From: Hydractinia symbiolongicarpus
Taxonomy: Eukaryota > Cnidaria > Hydrozoa > Anthoathecata > Hydractiniidae
Length of the DNA stretch: 64,000 nucleotides
Direction of reading: 5' to 3'
Assembly: GCF_029227915.1 (NCBI RefSeq)
Contig: NC_079880.1
Span: forward strand, 5,706,001 to 5,770,000
Shown in pieces: positions 9,319 through 21,600 of this stretch (the first letter of the stretch is position 1; each line of letters begins with the position of its first letter). The translations under genes were made by a program, and so were the position numbers. Under the pieces are notes generated by a model. The model ran no database searches and had not been told where the DNA came from. It saw only the letters and a list, made by a program, of their open reading frames with translations.

Positions 9319-12300
9319 CTTAAGGAAATGAGTTTACTCACTGGGTACTTTCCTTGTATACTTTCGACTATACGGGCCGAAACCGGGATTTACGGGAAAT
9401 CGCGGGTTTTCGTTTGCCGGCGATTAAACTTCTTTTATTCAGCGTCTCATCAAAAATGAAAACATTTTTAAAAACTACAAGTCTCATGGGCTTGAGTGGT
9501 AAAATATAAATTTAAAAAAACGTTTGGGAAATGAGTTTACTCCCTGGGTACTTTCTTTGTATACTTTTGACTATACGGCCCGAGTCCGGGATTTACGGGA
9601 AATCGCAGGTTTTCGTTTGCCGGCGATTAAACTTCTTTTATTCAGCGTCTCATCAAAAATGAAAACATTTTTGAAAACTACAAGTCTCATGCGTTTTAGT
9701 GGTGAAAAAATAATTTAAAAAATCGTTCGGGAAATGAGTTTACTCCCTGGGTACTATCTTTTTATACTTTTGACTATACGGGCCAAGCCCGGGATTTACG
9801 GGAAATCGCGCGTTTTCGTTTGCCGGCGATTAAACTTCTTTTATTCAGCGTCTCATCAGAAATCAAAACATTTTTAAAAACTACAAGTATCATGCGTTTT
9901 AGTGGTGAAAAAAAAATTTAAAAAATCGTTCAGGAAATGAGTTTACTTCCTGTGTACTTTCTTTGTATACATTCGACTATACGGGCCAAGCCCGGGATTT
10001 ACGGGAAATCGCGGGATTTCGTTTGCCGGCGATTAAACCTCTTTTATTAGGCGTCTCATCAAAAATGAAAACATTTTTAAAAACTACAAGTCTCATGGGC
10101 TTTAGTGGTGAAATAATAATTTAAAAAATCGTTCGGGAAATGAGTGCGTACTTTCTTTGTATACTTTTGACTATACGGGCCGAGTCCGGGATTTACGGGA
10201 AGTCGCGGGTTTTCGTTTGCCGGCAATTAAACTTCTTTTATTCAGCGTCTCATCAAATATGAAAACATTTTTAAAAACTACAAGTCTCATGGGCTTTAGT
10301 GGTGAAATAGTAATTTAAAAAATCGGTCGGGAAATGAGTTTACACCCCGGGTACTTTCTTTGTATACTTTTGACTATACGGGCTGAGTCCGGGATTTACG
10401 GGAAATCGCAGGTTTTCGTTTGCCGGCGATTAAACTTCTTTTATTCAGCGTCTCATCAAAAATGAAAACATTTTTGAAAACTACAAGTCTGATGCGTTTT
10501 AGTGGTGAAAAAATAATTTAAAAAATCGTTCGGAAAATGAGTTTACTCCCTGGGTACTTTCTTTGTATACTTTTGACTATACGGACCGAGTCCGGGATTT
10601 ACCGGACGTCGCGGGTTTTCGTTTGCCGGTGTTTAAACTTCTTTTATTCAGCGTCTCATCAAAAATGAACATATTTTTAAATACTACAAGTCTCATGGGC
10701 TTTAGTGGTGAAATAATAATTTAAAAAATCGTTCGAGAAATGAGTTTACACCCTGGGTACTTTCTTTGTATACTTTTGACTATACGGGCCGAGTCCGGGA
10801 TTTACGGGAAATCGCGGGTTTTCGTTTGCCGGCGATTAAACTTCTTTTATTCAGCGTCTCATCAAAAATGAAAACATTTTTAAAAACTACAAGTCTCATG
10901 GGCTTGAGTGGTAAAATATAAATTTAAAAAAACGTTTGGGAAATGAGTTTACTCCCTGGGTACTTTCTTTGTATACTTTTGACTATACGGGCCGAGTCCG
11001 GGATTTACGGGAAATCGCAGGTTTTCGTTTGCCGGCGATTAAACTTCTTTTATTCAGCGTCTCATCAAAAATGAAAACATTTTTGAAAACTACAAGTCTC
11101 ATGCGTTTTAGTGGTGAAAAAATAATTTAAAAAATCGTTCGGGAAATGAGTTTACTCCCTGGGTACTATCTTTGTATACTTTTGACTATACCGGCCAAGC
11201 CCGGGATTTACGGGAAATCGCGCGTTTTCGTTTGCCGGCGATTAAACTTCTTTTATTCAGCGTCTCATCAGAAATCAAAACATTTTTAAAAACTACAAGT
11301 ATCATGCGTTTTAGTGGTGAAAAAAAAAATTAAAAAATCGTTCGGGAAATGAGTTTACTTCCTGTGTACTTTCTTTGTATACATTCGACTATACGGGCCA
11401 AGCCCGGGATTTACGGGAAATCGCGGGATTTCGTTTGCCGGCGATTAAACCTCTTTTATTAGGCGTCTCATCAAAAATGAAAACATTTTTAAAAACTACA
11501 AGTCTCATGGGCTTTAGTGGTGAAATAATAATTTAAAAAATCGTTCGGGAAATGAGCGCGTACTTTCTTTGTATACTTTTGACTATACGGGCCGAGTCCG
11601 GGATTTACGGGAAGTCGTGGGTTTTCGTTTGCCGGCAATTAAACTTCTTTTATTCAGCGTTTCATCAAATATGAAAACATTTTTGAAAACTACAAGTCTC
11701 ATGCGTTTTAGTGGTGAAAAAATAATTTAAAAAATCGTTCTGGAAATGAGTTTACTCCCTGGGTACTATCTTTGTATACTTTTGACTATACGGCCCGAGT
11801 CCGGGATTTACGGGAAATCGCAGGTTTTCGTTTGCCGGCGATTAAACTTCTTTTATTCAGCGTCTCATCAAAAATGAAAACATTTTTGAAAACTACAAGT
11901 CTCATGCGTTTTAGTGGTGAAAAAATAATTTAAAAAATCGTTCGGGAAATGCGTTTACTCCCTGGGTACTATCTTTGTATACTTTTGACTATACGGACCA
12001 AGCCCGGAATTTACGGGAAATCGCGGGTTTTCGTTTGCCGGTGATTAAACTTCCTTTATTCAGCGTCTCATCAAAAATGAACATATTTTTAAATACTACA
12101 AGTTTCATGGGCTTTAGTGGTGAAATAATAATTTAAAAAATCGTTCGGGAAATGAGTTTACTCCCTGGGTACTATCTTTGTATACTTTTGACTATACCGG
12201 CCAAGCCCGGGATTTACGGGAAATCGCGCGTTTTCGTTTGCCGGCGATTAAACTTCTTTTATTCAGCGTCTCATCAGAAATCAAAACATTTTTAAAAACT

Positions 12301-14789
12301 ACAAGTATCATGCGTTTTAGTGGTGAAAAAAAAAATTAAAAAATCGTTCGGGAAATGAGTTTACTTCCTGTGTACTTTCTTTGTATACATTCGACTATAC
12401 GGGCCAAGCCCGGGATTTACGGGAAATCGCGGGATTTCGTTTGCCGGCGATTAAACCTCTTTTATTAGGCGTCTCATCAAAAATGAAAACATTTTTAAAA
12501 ACTACAAGTCTCATGGGCTTTAGTGGTGAAATAATAATTTAAAAAATCGTTCGGGAAATGAGCGCGTACTTTCTTTGTATACTTTTGACTATACGGGCCG
12601 AGTCCGGGATTTACGGGAAGTCGTGGGTTTTCGTTTGCCGGCAATTAAACTTCTTTTATTCAGCGTCTCATCAAAAATGAAAACATTTTTGAAAACTACA
12701 AGTCTCATGCGTTTTAGTGGTGAAAAAATAATTTAAAAAATCGTTCGGGAAATGCGTTTACTCCCTGGGTACTATCTTTGTATACTTTTGACTATACGGA
12801 CCAAGCCCGGAATTTACGGGAAATCGCGGGTTTTCGTTTGCCGGTGATTAAACTTCCTTTATTCAGCGTCTCATCAAAAATGAACATATTTTTAAATACT
12901 ACAAGTTTCATGGGCTTTAGTGGTGAAATAATAATTTAAAAAATCGTTCGGGAAATGAGTTTACACCCTGGGTACTTTCTTTGTATACTTTTGACTATAC
13001 GGGCTGAGTCCGGGATTTACGGGAAATCGCAGGTTTTCGTTTGCCGGCGATTAAACTTCTTTTATTCAGCGTCTCATCAAAAATGAAAACATTTTTGAAA
13101 ACTACAAGTCTCATGCGTTTTAGTGGTGAAAAAATAATTTAAAACTTCCTTAGGGAAATGAGTTTACTCACTGGGTACTTTCCTTGTATACTTTCGACTA
13201 TACGGGCCGAAACCGGGATTTACGGGAAATCGCGGGTTTTCGTTTGCCGGCGATTAAACTTCTTTTATTCAGCGTCTCATCAAAAATGAAAACATTTTTA
13301 AAAACTACAAGTCTCATGGGCTTGAGTGGTAAAATATAAATTTAAAAAAACGTTTGGGAAATGAGTTTACTCCCTGGGTACTTTCTTTGTATACTTTTGA
13401 CTATACGGCCCGAGTCCGGGATTTACGGGAAATCGCAGGTTTTCGTTTGCCGGCGATTAAACTTCTTTTATTCAGCGTCTCATCAAAAATGAAAACATTT
13501 TTGAAAACTACAAGTCTCATGCGTTTTAGTGGTGAAAAAATAATTTAAAAAATCGTTCGGGAAATGCGTTTACTCCCTGGGTACTATCTTTGTATACTTT
13601 TGACTATACGGGCCAAGCCCGGGATTTACGGGAAATCGCGCGTTTTAGTTTGCCGGCGATTAAACTTCTTTTATTCAGCGTCTCATCAGAAATCAAAACA
13701 TTTTTAAAAACTACAAGTATCATGCGTTTTAGTGGTGAAAAAAAAATTTAAAAAATCGTTCAGGAAATGAGTTTACTTCCTGTGTACTTTCTTTGTATAC
13801 ATTCGACTATACGGGCCAAGCCCGGGATTTACGGGAAATCGCGGGATTTCGTTTGCCGGCGATTAAACCTCTTTTATTAGGCGTCTCATCAAAAATGAAA
13901 ACATTTTTAAAAACTACAAGTCTCATGGGCTTTAGTGGTGAAATAATAATTTAAAAAATCGTTCGGGAAATGAGTGCGTACTTTCTTTGTATACTTTTGA
14001 CTATACGGGCCGAGTCCGGGATTTACGGGAAGTCGCGGGTTTTCGTTTGCCGGCAATTAAACTTCTTTTATTCAGCGTCTCATCAAATATGAAAACATTT
14101 TTAAAAACTACAAGTCTCATGGGCTTTAGTGGTGAAATAGTAATTTAAAAAATCGGTCGGGAAATAAGTTTACACCCCGGGTACTTTCTTTGTATACTTT
14201 TGACTATACGGGCCGAGTCCGGGATTTACGGGAAATCGCATGTTTTCGTTTGCCGGCGATTAAACTTCTTTTATTCAGCGTCTCATCAAAAATGAAAACA
14301 TTTTTGAAAACTACAAGTCTCATGCGTTTTAGTGGTGAAAAAGTAATTTAAAAAATCGTTCGGAAAATGAGTTTACTCCCTGGGTACTTTCTTTGTATAC
14401 TTTTGACTATACGGACCGAGTCCGGGATTTACCGGACGTCGCGGGTTTTCGTTTGCCGGTGATTAAACTTCTTTTATTCAGCGTCTCATCAAAAATGAAC
14501 ATATTTTTAAATACTACAAGTCTCATGGGCTTTAGTGGTGAAATAATAATTTAAAAAAACGTTTGGGAAATGAGTTTACTCCCTGGGTACTTTCTTTGTA
14601 TACTTTTGACTATACGGGCCGAGTCCGGGATTTACGGGAAATCGCAGGTTTTCGTTTGCCGGCGATTAAACTTCTTTTATTCAGCGTCTCATCAAAAATG
14701 AAAACATTTTTGAAAACTACAAGTCTCATGCGTTTTAGTGGTGAAAAAATAATTTAAAAAATCGTTCGGGAAATGAGTTTACTCCCTGG

Positions 14790-17767
14790 GTACTATCTTT
14801 GTATACTTTTGACTATACGGGCCAAGCCCGGGATTTACGGGAAATCGCGCGTTTTCGTTTGCCGGCGATTAAACTTCTTTTATTCAGCGTCTCATCAGAA
14901 ATCAAAACATTTTTAAAAACTACAAGTATCATGCGTTTTAGTGGTGAAAAAAAAAATTAAAAAATCGTTCGGGAAATGAGTTTACTTCCTATGTACTTTC
15001 TTTGTATACATTCGACTATACGGGCCAAGCCCGGGATTTACGGGAAATCGCAGGATTTCGTTTGCCGGCGATTAAACCTCTTTTATTAGGCGTCTCATCA
15101 AAAATGAAAACATTTTTAAAAACTACAAGTCTCATGGGCTTTAGTGGTGAAATAATAATTTAAAAAATCGTTCGGGAAATGAGTTTACACCCCGGGTACT
15201 TTCTTTGTATACTTTTGACTATACGGGCCGAGTCCGGGATTTACGGGAAGTCACGGGTTTTCGTTTGCCGGCAATTAAACTTCTTTTATTCAGCGTCTCA
15301 TCAAAAATGAAAACATTTTTGAAAACTACAAGTCTCATGGGCTTTAGTGGTGAAATAATAATTTAAAAAATCGTTCGGGAAATGAGTTTACACCCCGGGT
15401 ACTTTCTTTGTATACTTTTGACTATACGGGCCGAGTCTGGGATTTACGGGAAATCGCAGGTTTTCGTTTGCCGGCGATTAAACTTCTTTTATTCAGCGTC
15501 TCATCAAAAATGAAAACATTTTTGAAAACTACAAGTCTCATGCGTTTTAGTGGTGAAAAAATAATTTAAAAAATCGTTCGGAAAATGAGTTTACTCCCTG
15601 GGTACTTTCTTTGTATACTTTTGACTATACGGGTCGAGTCCGGGATTTACGGGACGTCGCGGGTTTTCGTTTGCCGGTGATTAAACTTCTTTTATTCAGC
15701 GTCTCATCAAAAATGAACATAATTTTAAATACTACAATCCTCATGGGCTTTAGTGGTGAAATAATAATTTAAAAAATCGTTCGGGAAATGAGTTTACACC
15801 CTGGGTACTTTCTTTGTATACTTTTGACTATACGGGCCGAGTCCGGGATTTACAGGAAATCGCGGGTTTTCGTTTGCCGGCGATTAAACTTCTTTTATTC
15901 AGCGTCTCATCAAAAATGAAAACATTTTTAAAAACTACAAGACTTATGCGTTTTAGTGGTGAAAAAATTATTTAAAAAATCGTTCTGGAAATGAGTTTAT
16001 TCCCTGGGTACTTTCTTTGTATACATTCGACTATACGGTCCAAGCCCGGGATTTACGGGAAATCGCGGGTTTTCGTTTGCCGGCGATTAAACTTCTTTTA
16101 TTCAGCGTCTCATCAAAAATGAAAACATTTTTAAAAACTACAAGTCTCATGCGTTTTAGTGGTGAAAAAATAATTTAAAAAATCGTTCGGGAAATGAGTT
16201 TACTCCCTGGGTACTATCTTTGTATACTTTTGACTATACGGGCCAAGCCCGGGATTTACGGGAAATCGCGCGTTTTCGTTTGCCGGCGATTAAACTTCTT
16301 TTATTCAGCGTCTCATCAGAAATCAAAACATTTTTGAAAACTACAAGTATCATGCGTTTTTGTGGTGAAAAAAAAAATTAAAAAATCGTTCGGGAAATGA
16401 GTTTACTTCCTATGTACTTTCTTTGTATACATTCGACTATACGGGCCAAGCCCGGGATTTACGGGAAATCGCGGGATTTCGTTTGCCGGCGATTAAACCT
16501 CTTTTAATAGGCGTCTCATCAAAAATGAAAACATTTTTAAAAACTACAAGTCTCATGGGCTTTAGTGGTGAAATAATAATTTAAAAAATCGTTCGGGAAA
16601 TGAGTTTACACCCCGGGTACTTTCTTTGTATACTTTTGACTATACGGGCCAAGCCCGGGATTTACGGGAAATCGCGCGTTTTCGTTTGCCGGCGATTAAA
16701 CTTCTTTTATTCAGCGTCTCATCAGAAATCAAAACATTTTTGAAAACTACAAGTATCATGCGTTTTAGTGGTGAAAAAAAAAATTAAAAAATCGTTCGGG
16801 AAATGAGTTTACTTCCTATGTACTTTCTTTGTATACATTCGACTATACGGGCCAAGCCCGGGATTTACGGGAAATCGCGGGATTTCGTTTGCCGGCGATT
16901 AAACCTCTTTTATTAGGCGTCTCATCAAAAATGAAAACATTTTTAAAAACTACAAGTCTCATGGGCTTTAGTGGTGAAATAATAATTTAAAAAATCGTTC
17001 GGGAAATGAGTTTACACCCCGGGTACTTTCTTTGTATACTTTTGACTATACGGGCCGAGTCCGGGATTTACGGGAAGTCACGGGTTTTCGTTTGCCGGCA
17101 ATTAAACTTCTTTTATTCAGCGTCTCATCAAAAATGAAAACATTTTTGAAAACTACAAGTCTCATGGGCTTTAGTGGTGAAATAATAATTTAAAAAATCG
17201 TTCGGGAAATGAGTTTACACCCCGGGTACTTTCTTTGTATACTTTTCACTATACGGGCCGAGTCTGGGATTTACGGGAAATCGCAGGTTTTCGTTTGCCG
17301 GCGATTAAACTTCTTTTATTCAGCGTCTCATCAAAAATGAAAACATTTTTGAAAACTACAAGTCTCATGCGTTTTAGTGGTGAAAAAATAATTTAAAAAA
17401 TCGTTCGGAAAATGAGTTTACTCCCTGGGTACTTTCTTTGTATACTTTTGACTATACGGGCCGAGTCCGGGATTTACGGGACGTCGCGGGTTTTCGTTTG
17501 CCGGTGATTAAACTTCTTTTATTCAGCGTCTCATCAAAAATGAACATAATTTTAAATACTACAATCCTCATGGGCTTTAGTGGTGAAATAATAATTTAAA
17601 AAATCCTTCGGGAAATGAGTTTACACCCTGGGTACTTTCTTTGTATACTTTTGACTATACAGGCCGAGTCTGGGATTTACGGGAAATCGCGGGTTTTCGT
17701 TTGCCGGCGATTAAACTTCTTTTATTCAGCGTCTCATCAAAAATGAAAACATTTTTAAAAACTACAA
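14790..17767 (+). repeat. Late block C: 1827-bp-offset pair plus 406-bp duplication
   Basis: About 14790-15940 matches about 16623-17767 at an offset of 1827 bp (nine units). Shared rare marks are CCTATGTAC at starts 14967 and 16794, GAAGTCACGGG, GAGTCTGGG and ACAATCCTCATGGG (15734 and 17561). The sequence 16388-16793 is one further two-monomer round. Its second unit (16591-16793) is a hybrid with a CACCCCGGG front and a CAAGCCC/ATCGCGCG back, switching within 16623-16650. Confidence 0.8.
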
Positions 17768-18619
17768 GTCTCATGGGCTTGAGTGGTAAAATATAAATTT
17801 AAAAAAACGTTTGGGAAATGAGTTTACTCCCTGGGTACTTTCTTTGTATACTTTTGTCTATACGGGCCGAGTCCGGGATTTACGGGAAATCGCAGGTTTT
17901 CGTTTGCCGGCGATTAAACTTCTTTTATTCAGCGTCTCATCAAAAATGAAAACATTTTTGAAAACTACAAGTATCATGCGTTTTAGTGGTGAAAAAATAA
18001 TTTAAAAAATCGTTCGGGAAATGAGTTTACTCCCTGGGTACTATCTTTGTATACTTTTGACTATACGGGCCAAGCCCGGGATTTACGGGAAATCGCGCGT
18101 TTTCGTTTGCCGGCGATTAAACTTCTTTTATTCAGCGTCTCATCAGAAATCAAAACATTTTTGAAAACTACAAGTATCATGCGTTTTAGTGGTGAAAAAA
18201 AATTTAAAAAATCTTTCGGGAAATGAGTTTACTTCCTATGTACTTTCTTTGTATACATTCGACTATACGGGCCAAGCCCGGGATTTACGGGAAATCGCGG
18301 GATTTCGTTTGCCGGCGATTAAACCTCTTTTATTAGGCGTCTCATCAAAAATGAAAACATTTTTAAAAACTACAAGTCTCATGGGCTTTAGTGGTGAAAT
18401 AATAATTTAAAAAATCGTTCGGGAAATGAGTTTACACCCCGGGTACTTTCTTTGTATACTTTTGACTATACGGGCCGAGTCCGGGATTTGCGGGAAGTCA
18501 CGGGTTTTCGTTTGCCGGCAATTAAACTTCTTTTATTCAGCGTCTCATCAAAAATGAAAACATTTTTGAAAACTACAAGTCTCATGGGCTTTAGTGGTGA
18601 AATAATAATTTAAAAAATC

Positions 18620-21600
18620 GTTCGGGAAATGAGTTTACACCCCGGGTACTTTCTTTGTATACTTTTGACTATACGGGCCGAGTCCGGGATTTACGGGAAA
18701 TCGCAGGTTTTCGTTTGCCGGCGATTAAACTTCTTTTATTCAGCGTCTCAACAAAAATGAAAACATTTTTGAAAACTACAAGTCTCATGCGTTTTAGTGG
18801 TGAAAAAATAATTTTAAAAATCGTTCGGGAATTGAGTTTACTCCCTGGGTACTTTCTTTGTATACTTTTGACTATACGGGCCGAGTGCGGGATTTACGGG
18901 AAGTCGCGGGTTTTTGTTTGCCAGCGATTAAACTTCTTTTATTCAGCGTCTCATCAAAAATGAAAGTATTTTTAAATACTACAAGTCTCATGGGCTTTAG
19001 TGGTGAAATAATAATTTAAAAAATCGTTCGGGAAATGAGTTTACACCCTGGGTACTTTCTTTATATACTTTTGACTATGCGGGCGGAGTCCGGGGTTTAC
19101 GGGAAATGGCGGGTTTTCGTTTGCCGGCGATTAAACTTCTTTTATTTAGCGTCTCAACAAAAATGAAAACATTTTTGAAAACTACAAGTCTTATGCGTTT
19201 TAGTGGTGAAAAAATAATTTAAAAAATCGTTCGGGAAGTGAGTTTACTCCCTGGGTACTTTCTTTGTATACTTTTGACTATACGGGCCGAGTCCGGGATT
19301 TACGGGAAGTCGCGGGTTTTTGTTTGCCGGCGATTAAACTTCTTTTATTCAGCGTCTCATCAAAAATGAAAGTATTTTTTAATACTACAAGTCTCATGGG
19401 CTTTAGTGGTGAAATAATAATTTAAAAAATCGTTCGGGAAATGAGTTTACACCCTGGGTACTTTCTTTGTATACTTTTGACTATGCGGGCAGAGTCCGGG
19501 GTTTACGGGAAATGGCTGGTTTTCGTTTGCCGGCGATTAAACTTCTTTTATTTAGCGTCTCATCAAAAATGAGAACATTTTTGAAAACTGCAAGTCTCAT
19601 GGGCTTTAGTGGTGAAATAATAATTTAAAAAATCGTTTGGGAAATGAGTTTACTCCCTTGGTACTTTCTTTGTATACTTTTGACTATACGGGCCGAGTCC
19701 GGGATTTACGGGAAGTGGGGGGTTTTCGTTTGCCGGCAATTAAACTTCTTTTATTCAGCGTCTCATCAAAAAATGAAAACATTTTTGAAAACTACAACTC
19801 TCATGCGTTTTAGTGGTGAAAAAATAATTTAAAAATTCGTTAGGGAAATGAGTTTACTCACTGGGTACTTTCCTTGTATACTTTTGACTATACGGGCCGA
19901 GACCAGGATTTACGGGAAATTGCGGATTTTCGTTTGCCGGCGATTAAACCTCTTTTATTAGGCGTCTCATCAAAAATGAAAACATTTTTAAAAACTACAA
20001 GTCTCATGGGCTTTAGTGGTGAAATAATAATTTAAAAAATCGTTCGGGAAATGAGTTTACACACCGGGTACTTTCTTTGTATACTTTTGACTATGCGGGC
20101 CGAGTCCGGGATTTACGGGAAGTGGCGGGTTTTCGTTTGCCGGCAATTAAACTTCTTTTATTCAGCGTCTCATCAAAAATGAAAACATTTTTAAAAACTA
20201 CAAGTCTCATGGGCTTTAGTGGTGAAATAATAATTTAAAAAATCGTTCGGGAAATGAGTTTACACCCCGGGTACTTTCTTTGTATACTTTTGACTATACG
20301 GGCCGAGTCCGGGATTTACGGGAAATCGCAGGTTTTCGTTTGCCGGCGATTGAACTTCTTTTATTTAGCGTCTCATCAAAAATGAAAACATTTTTGAAAA
20401 CTACAAGTCTCATGCGTTTTAGTGGTGAAAAAATAATTAAAAAAATCGTTCGGGAAATGAGTTTACTCCCTGGGTACTTTCTTTGTATACTTTTGACTAT
20501 ACGGGCCGACTCCGGGATTTACGGGAAATGGCGGGTTTTCGTTTGCCGGCGATTGAACTTCTTTTATTTAGCGTCTCATCAAAAATGAAAACATTTTTGA
20601 AAACTACAAGTCTCATGCGTTTTAGTGGTGAAAAAATAGTTAAAAAAATCGTTCGGGAAATGAGTTTACTTCCTGGGTACTTTCTTTGTATACTTTTGAC
20701 TATACGGGCCGAGTCCGGGATTTACGGGAAATTGCGGATTTTCGTTTGCCGGCGATTAAACTTCTTTTATTCAGCGTCTCATCAAAAATGAAAACATTTT
20801 TGAAAACTACAAGTCTCATGGGCTTTAGTGGTGAAATAATAATTTAAAAAACCGTTCGGGAAATGAGTTTACACCCCGGGTACTTTCTTTGTATACTTTT
20901 GACTATACGGGCCGAGTCTTGGATTTACGGGAAGTCACGGGTTTTCGTTTGCCGGCAATTACACTTCTTTTATTCAGCGTCTCATCAAAAATGAAAACAT
21001 TTTTGAAAACTACAAGTCTCATGGGCTTTAGTGGTGAAATAATAATTTAAAAAATCGTTCGGGAAATGAGTTTACACCCCGGGTACTTTCTTTGTATACT
21101 TTTGACTATACGGGCCGAGTCCGGGATTTACGGGAAGTCACGGGTTTTCGTTTGCCGGCAATTAAACTTCTTTTATTCAGCGTCTCATCAAAAATGAAAA
21201 CATTTTTGAAAACTACAAGTCTCATGGGCTTTAGTGGTGAAATAATAATTTAAAAAATCGTTCGGGAAATGAGTTTACACCCCGGGTACTTTCTTTGTAT
21301 ACTTTTGACTATACGGGCCGAGTCCGGGATTTACGGGAAATCGCAGGTTTTCGTTTGCCGGCGATTAAACTTCTTTTATTCAGCGTCTCAACAAAAATGA
21401 AAACATTTTTGAAAACTACAAGTCTCATGCGTTTTAGTGGTGAAAAAATAATTTTAAAAATCGTTCAGGAAATGAGTTTACTCCCTGGGTACTTTCTTTG
21501 TATACTTTTGACTATACGGGCCGAGTGCGGGATTTACGGGAAGTCACGGGTTTTTGTTTGCCAGCGATTAAACTTCTTTTATTCAGCGTCTCAACAAAAA

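Larger units (their letters stand above)
5268..18619 (+). repeat. Block C (first pass), mixed 3-, 4-, 7- and 9-mer organisation
   Basis: Signature monomers are ACTTCCTTAGGGAAATGAG with CGAAACCGGG (c1), ACGTTTGGGAAATGAG (c2), GGAAATGCGTTTAC with GAACATATTTTTAAA (c3), CACCCTGGG with GCTGAGTCC (c4), and CAGAAATCAAAAC followed by TTCCTGTGTAC. Early in the block the last type reads CCTGTGTAC. From about 14.9 kb it reads CCTATGTAC and is paired with GAAGTCACGGG. C' at 28966-34243 shows the same early-to-late order. Unit order is irregular, and sub-blocks are listed separately. Confidence 0.85.
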
